A stretch of DNA of 14,331 bases, from assembly GCA_964412235.1 (NCBI GenBank), contig CAYPNT010000081.1:1-14331 (forward strand), read 5' to 3'. Shown here piece by piece: positions 14,174 to 14,331 of this stretch; positions within the stretch are counted from its first letter, which is position 1; each line of letters starts with the position of its first letter. The translations under genes and the position numbers were made by a program. The notes under the pieces were generated by a model. That model ran no database searches. It saw nothing but the letters and a program-made list of their open reading frames with translations, and was not told the origin of the DNA. This DNA is from JAYZQT01 sp964412235 (GTDB lineage: Bacteria; Pseudomonadota; Alphaproteobacteria; MPNO01; UBA830).

Positions 14174-14331
14174 ATGATTGATCTATATAACTGGCACACG
14201 TCCAACGGGCGAAAGCTCTTTATAATGCTCGAGGAACTCGGTGTAGATTACCGGACGCACGCCATCAATATTATGAAGGATGACCAATTTACGCCTGAAT
14301 TCACCGCGATTAATCCTAATGGAAAAATTCC
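14174..14331 (+). CDS. Nu-class-like glutathione S-transferase, copy 3, 5' part only
   Basis: Only the first 52 codons are in the window. They read MIDLYNWHTSNGRKLF, then LEELGVDYRTHAINI and AINPNGKIP, clearly paralogous to the two Nu-class genes upstream: the TSNG glutathione site and the start of the cis-Pro motif are present. AAGGGGA at about 14162-14168 lies 5 nt before the ATG, an excellent ribosome binding site. The gene follows the CMD-family gene after 41 nt and runs off the right edge. Whether it has the GQxHHFN signature cannot be seen. Confidence 0.88.
   Translation, partial: MIDLYNWHTSNGRKLFIMLEELGVDYRTHAINIMKDDQFTPEFTAINPNGKI

Noticed and set aside
1..14331. CRISPR arrays, tRNA or rRNA genes, insertion sequences, phage or toxin-antitoxin systems
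   Set aside because: No regularly spaced repeats, cloverleaf-like segments, transposase motifs, or phage or toxin-type proteins were seen on either strand.

Overview
The window reads as bacterial chromosome, most likely from an alphaproteobacterium of the Rhodospirillales or a related, probably marine, lineage. This rests on the pyrB-pyrC-plsY order, the alphaproteobacterial style of PyrC and GatB, and several short-chain GST, luciferase-like and AEC genes typical of such genomes. Coding density is very high and there are no RNA genes, insertion sequences, phage genes or CRISPR arrays. It appears to be a draft or metagenomic contig: there is a 10-N gap inside pyrB and a frame break near the 3' end of a GST gene.

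Layout. (1) 68-2971, minus strand: housekeeping block pyrB-pyrC-plsY (pyrimidine synthesis and phospholipid acyltransfer), spaced by 2-3 nt. (2) 3086-5997, minus strand: a three-gene unit made of a luciferase-like flavin monooxygenase, a gentisate-dioxygenase-like bicupin and a flavin reductase family protein. (3) 6155-6950, plus strand: a divergent GST gene whose last 36 codons are out of frame. (4) 6960-8363, minus strand: ruvX followed by an AEC-family permease. (5) 8460-11996, plus strand: gatC-gatA-(small membrane protein)-gatB, encoding the tRNA-dependent amidotransferase. (6) 12115 to the window end, plus strand: two tandem Nu-class (YfcG/Ure2p-like) GSTs, a cysteine-less carboxymuconolactone decarboxylase family protein, and the start of a third Nu-class GST cut by the window edge.

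How the genes may work together. The housekeeping genes (gatCAB, ruvX, pyrB, pyrC, plsY) look like one ancestral neighbourhood. The segment of about 4.8 kb between ruvX and pyrB carries aromatic or xenobiotic-type enzymes plus a permease, and looks like cargo placed into it. A second accessory array of GSTs lies just beyond gatB. The flavin reductase and luciferase-like protein could form a two-component monooxygenase, with the bicupin cleaving a hydroxylated ring and the divergent GST doing glutathione-dependent chemistry. That pathway is inference, and no substrate can be named from sequence alone. The most useful second-look items are the divergent operator-like dyads at 6013-6151, the GST frame break, the tandem Nu-GST/CMD array, the small membrane gene inside gatCAB, and the altered metal-site residues in PyrC.
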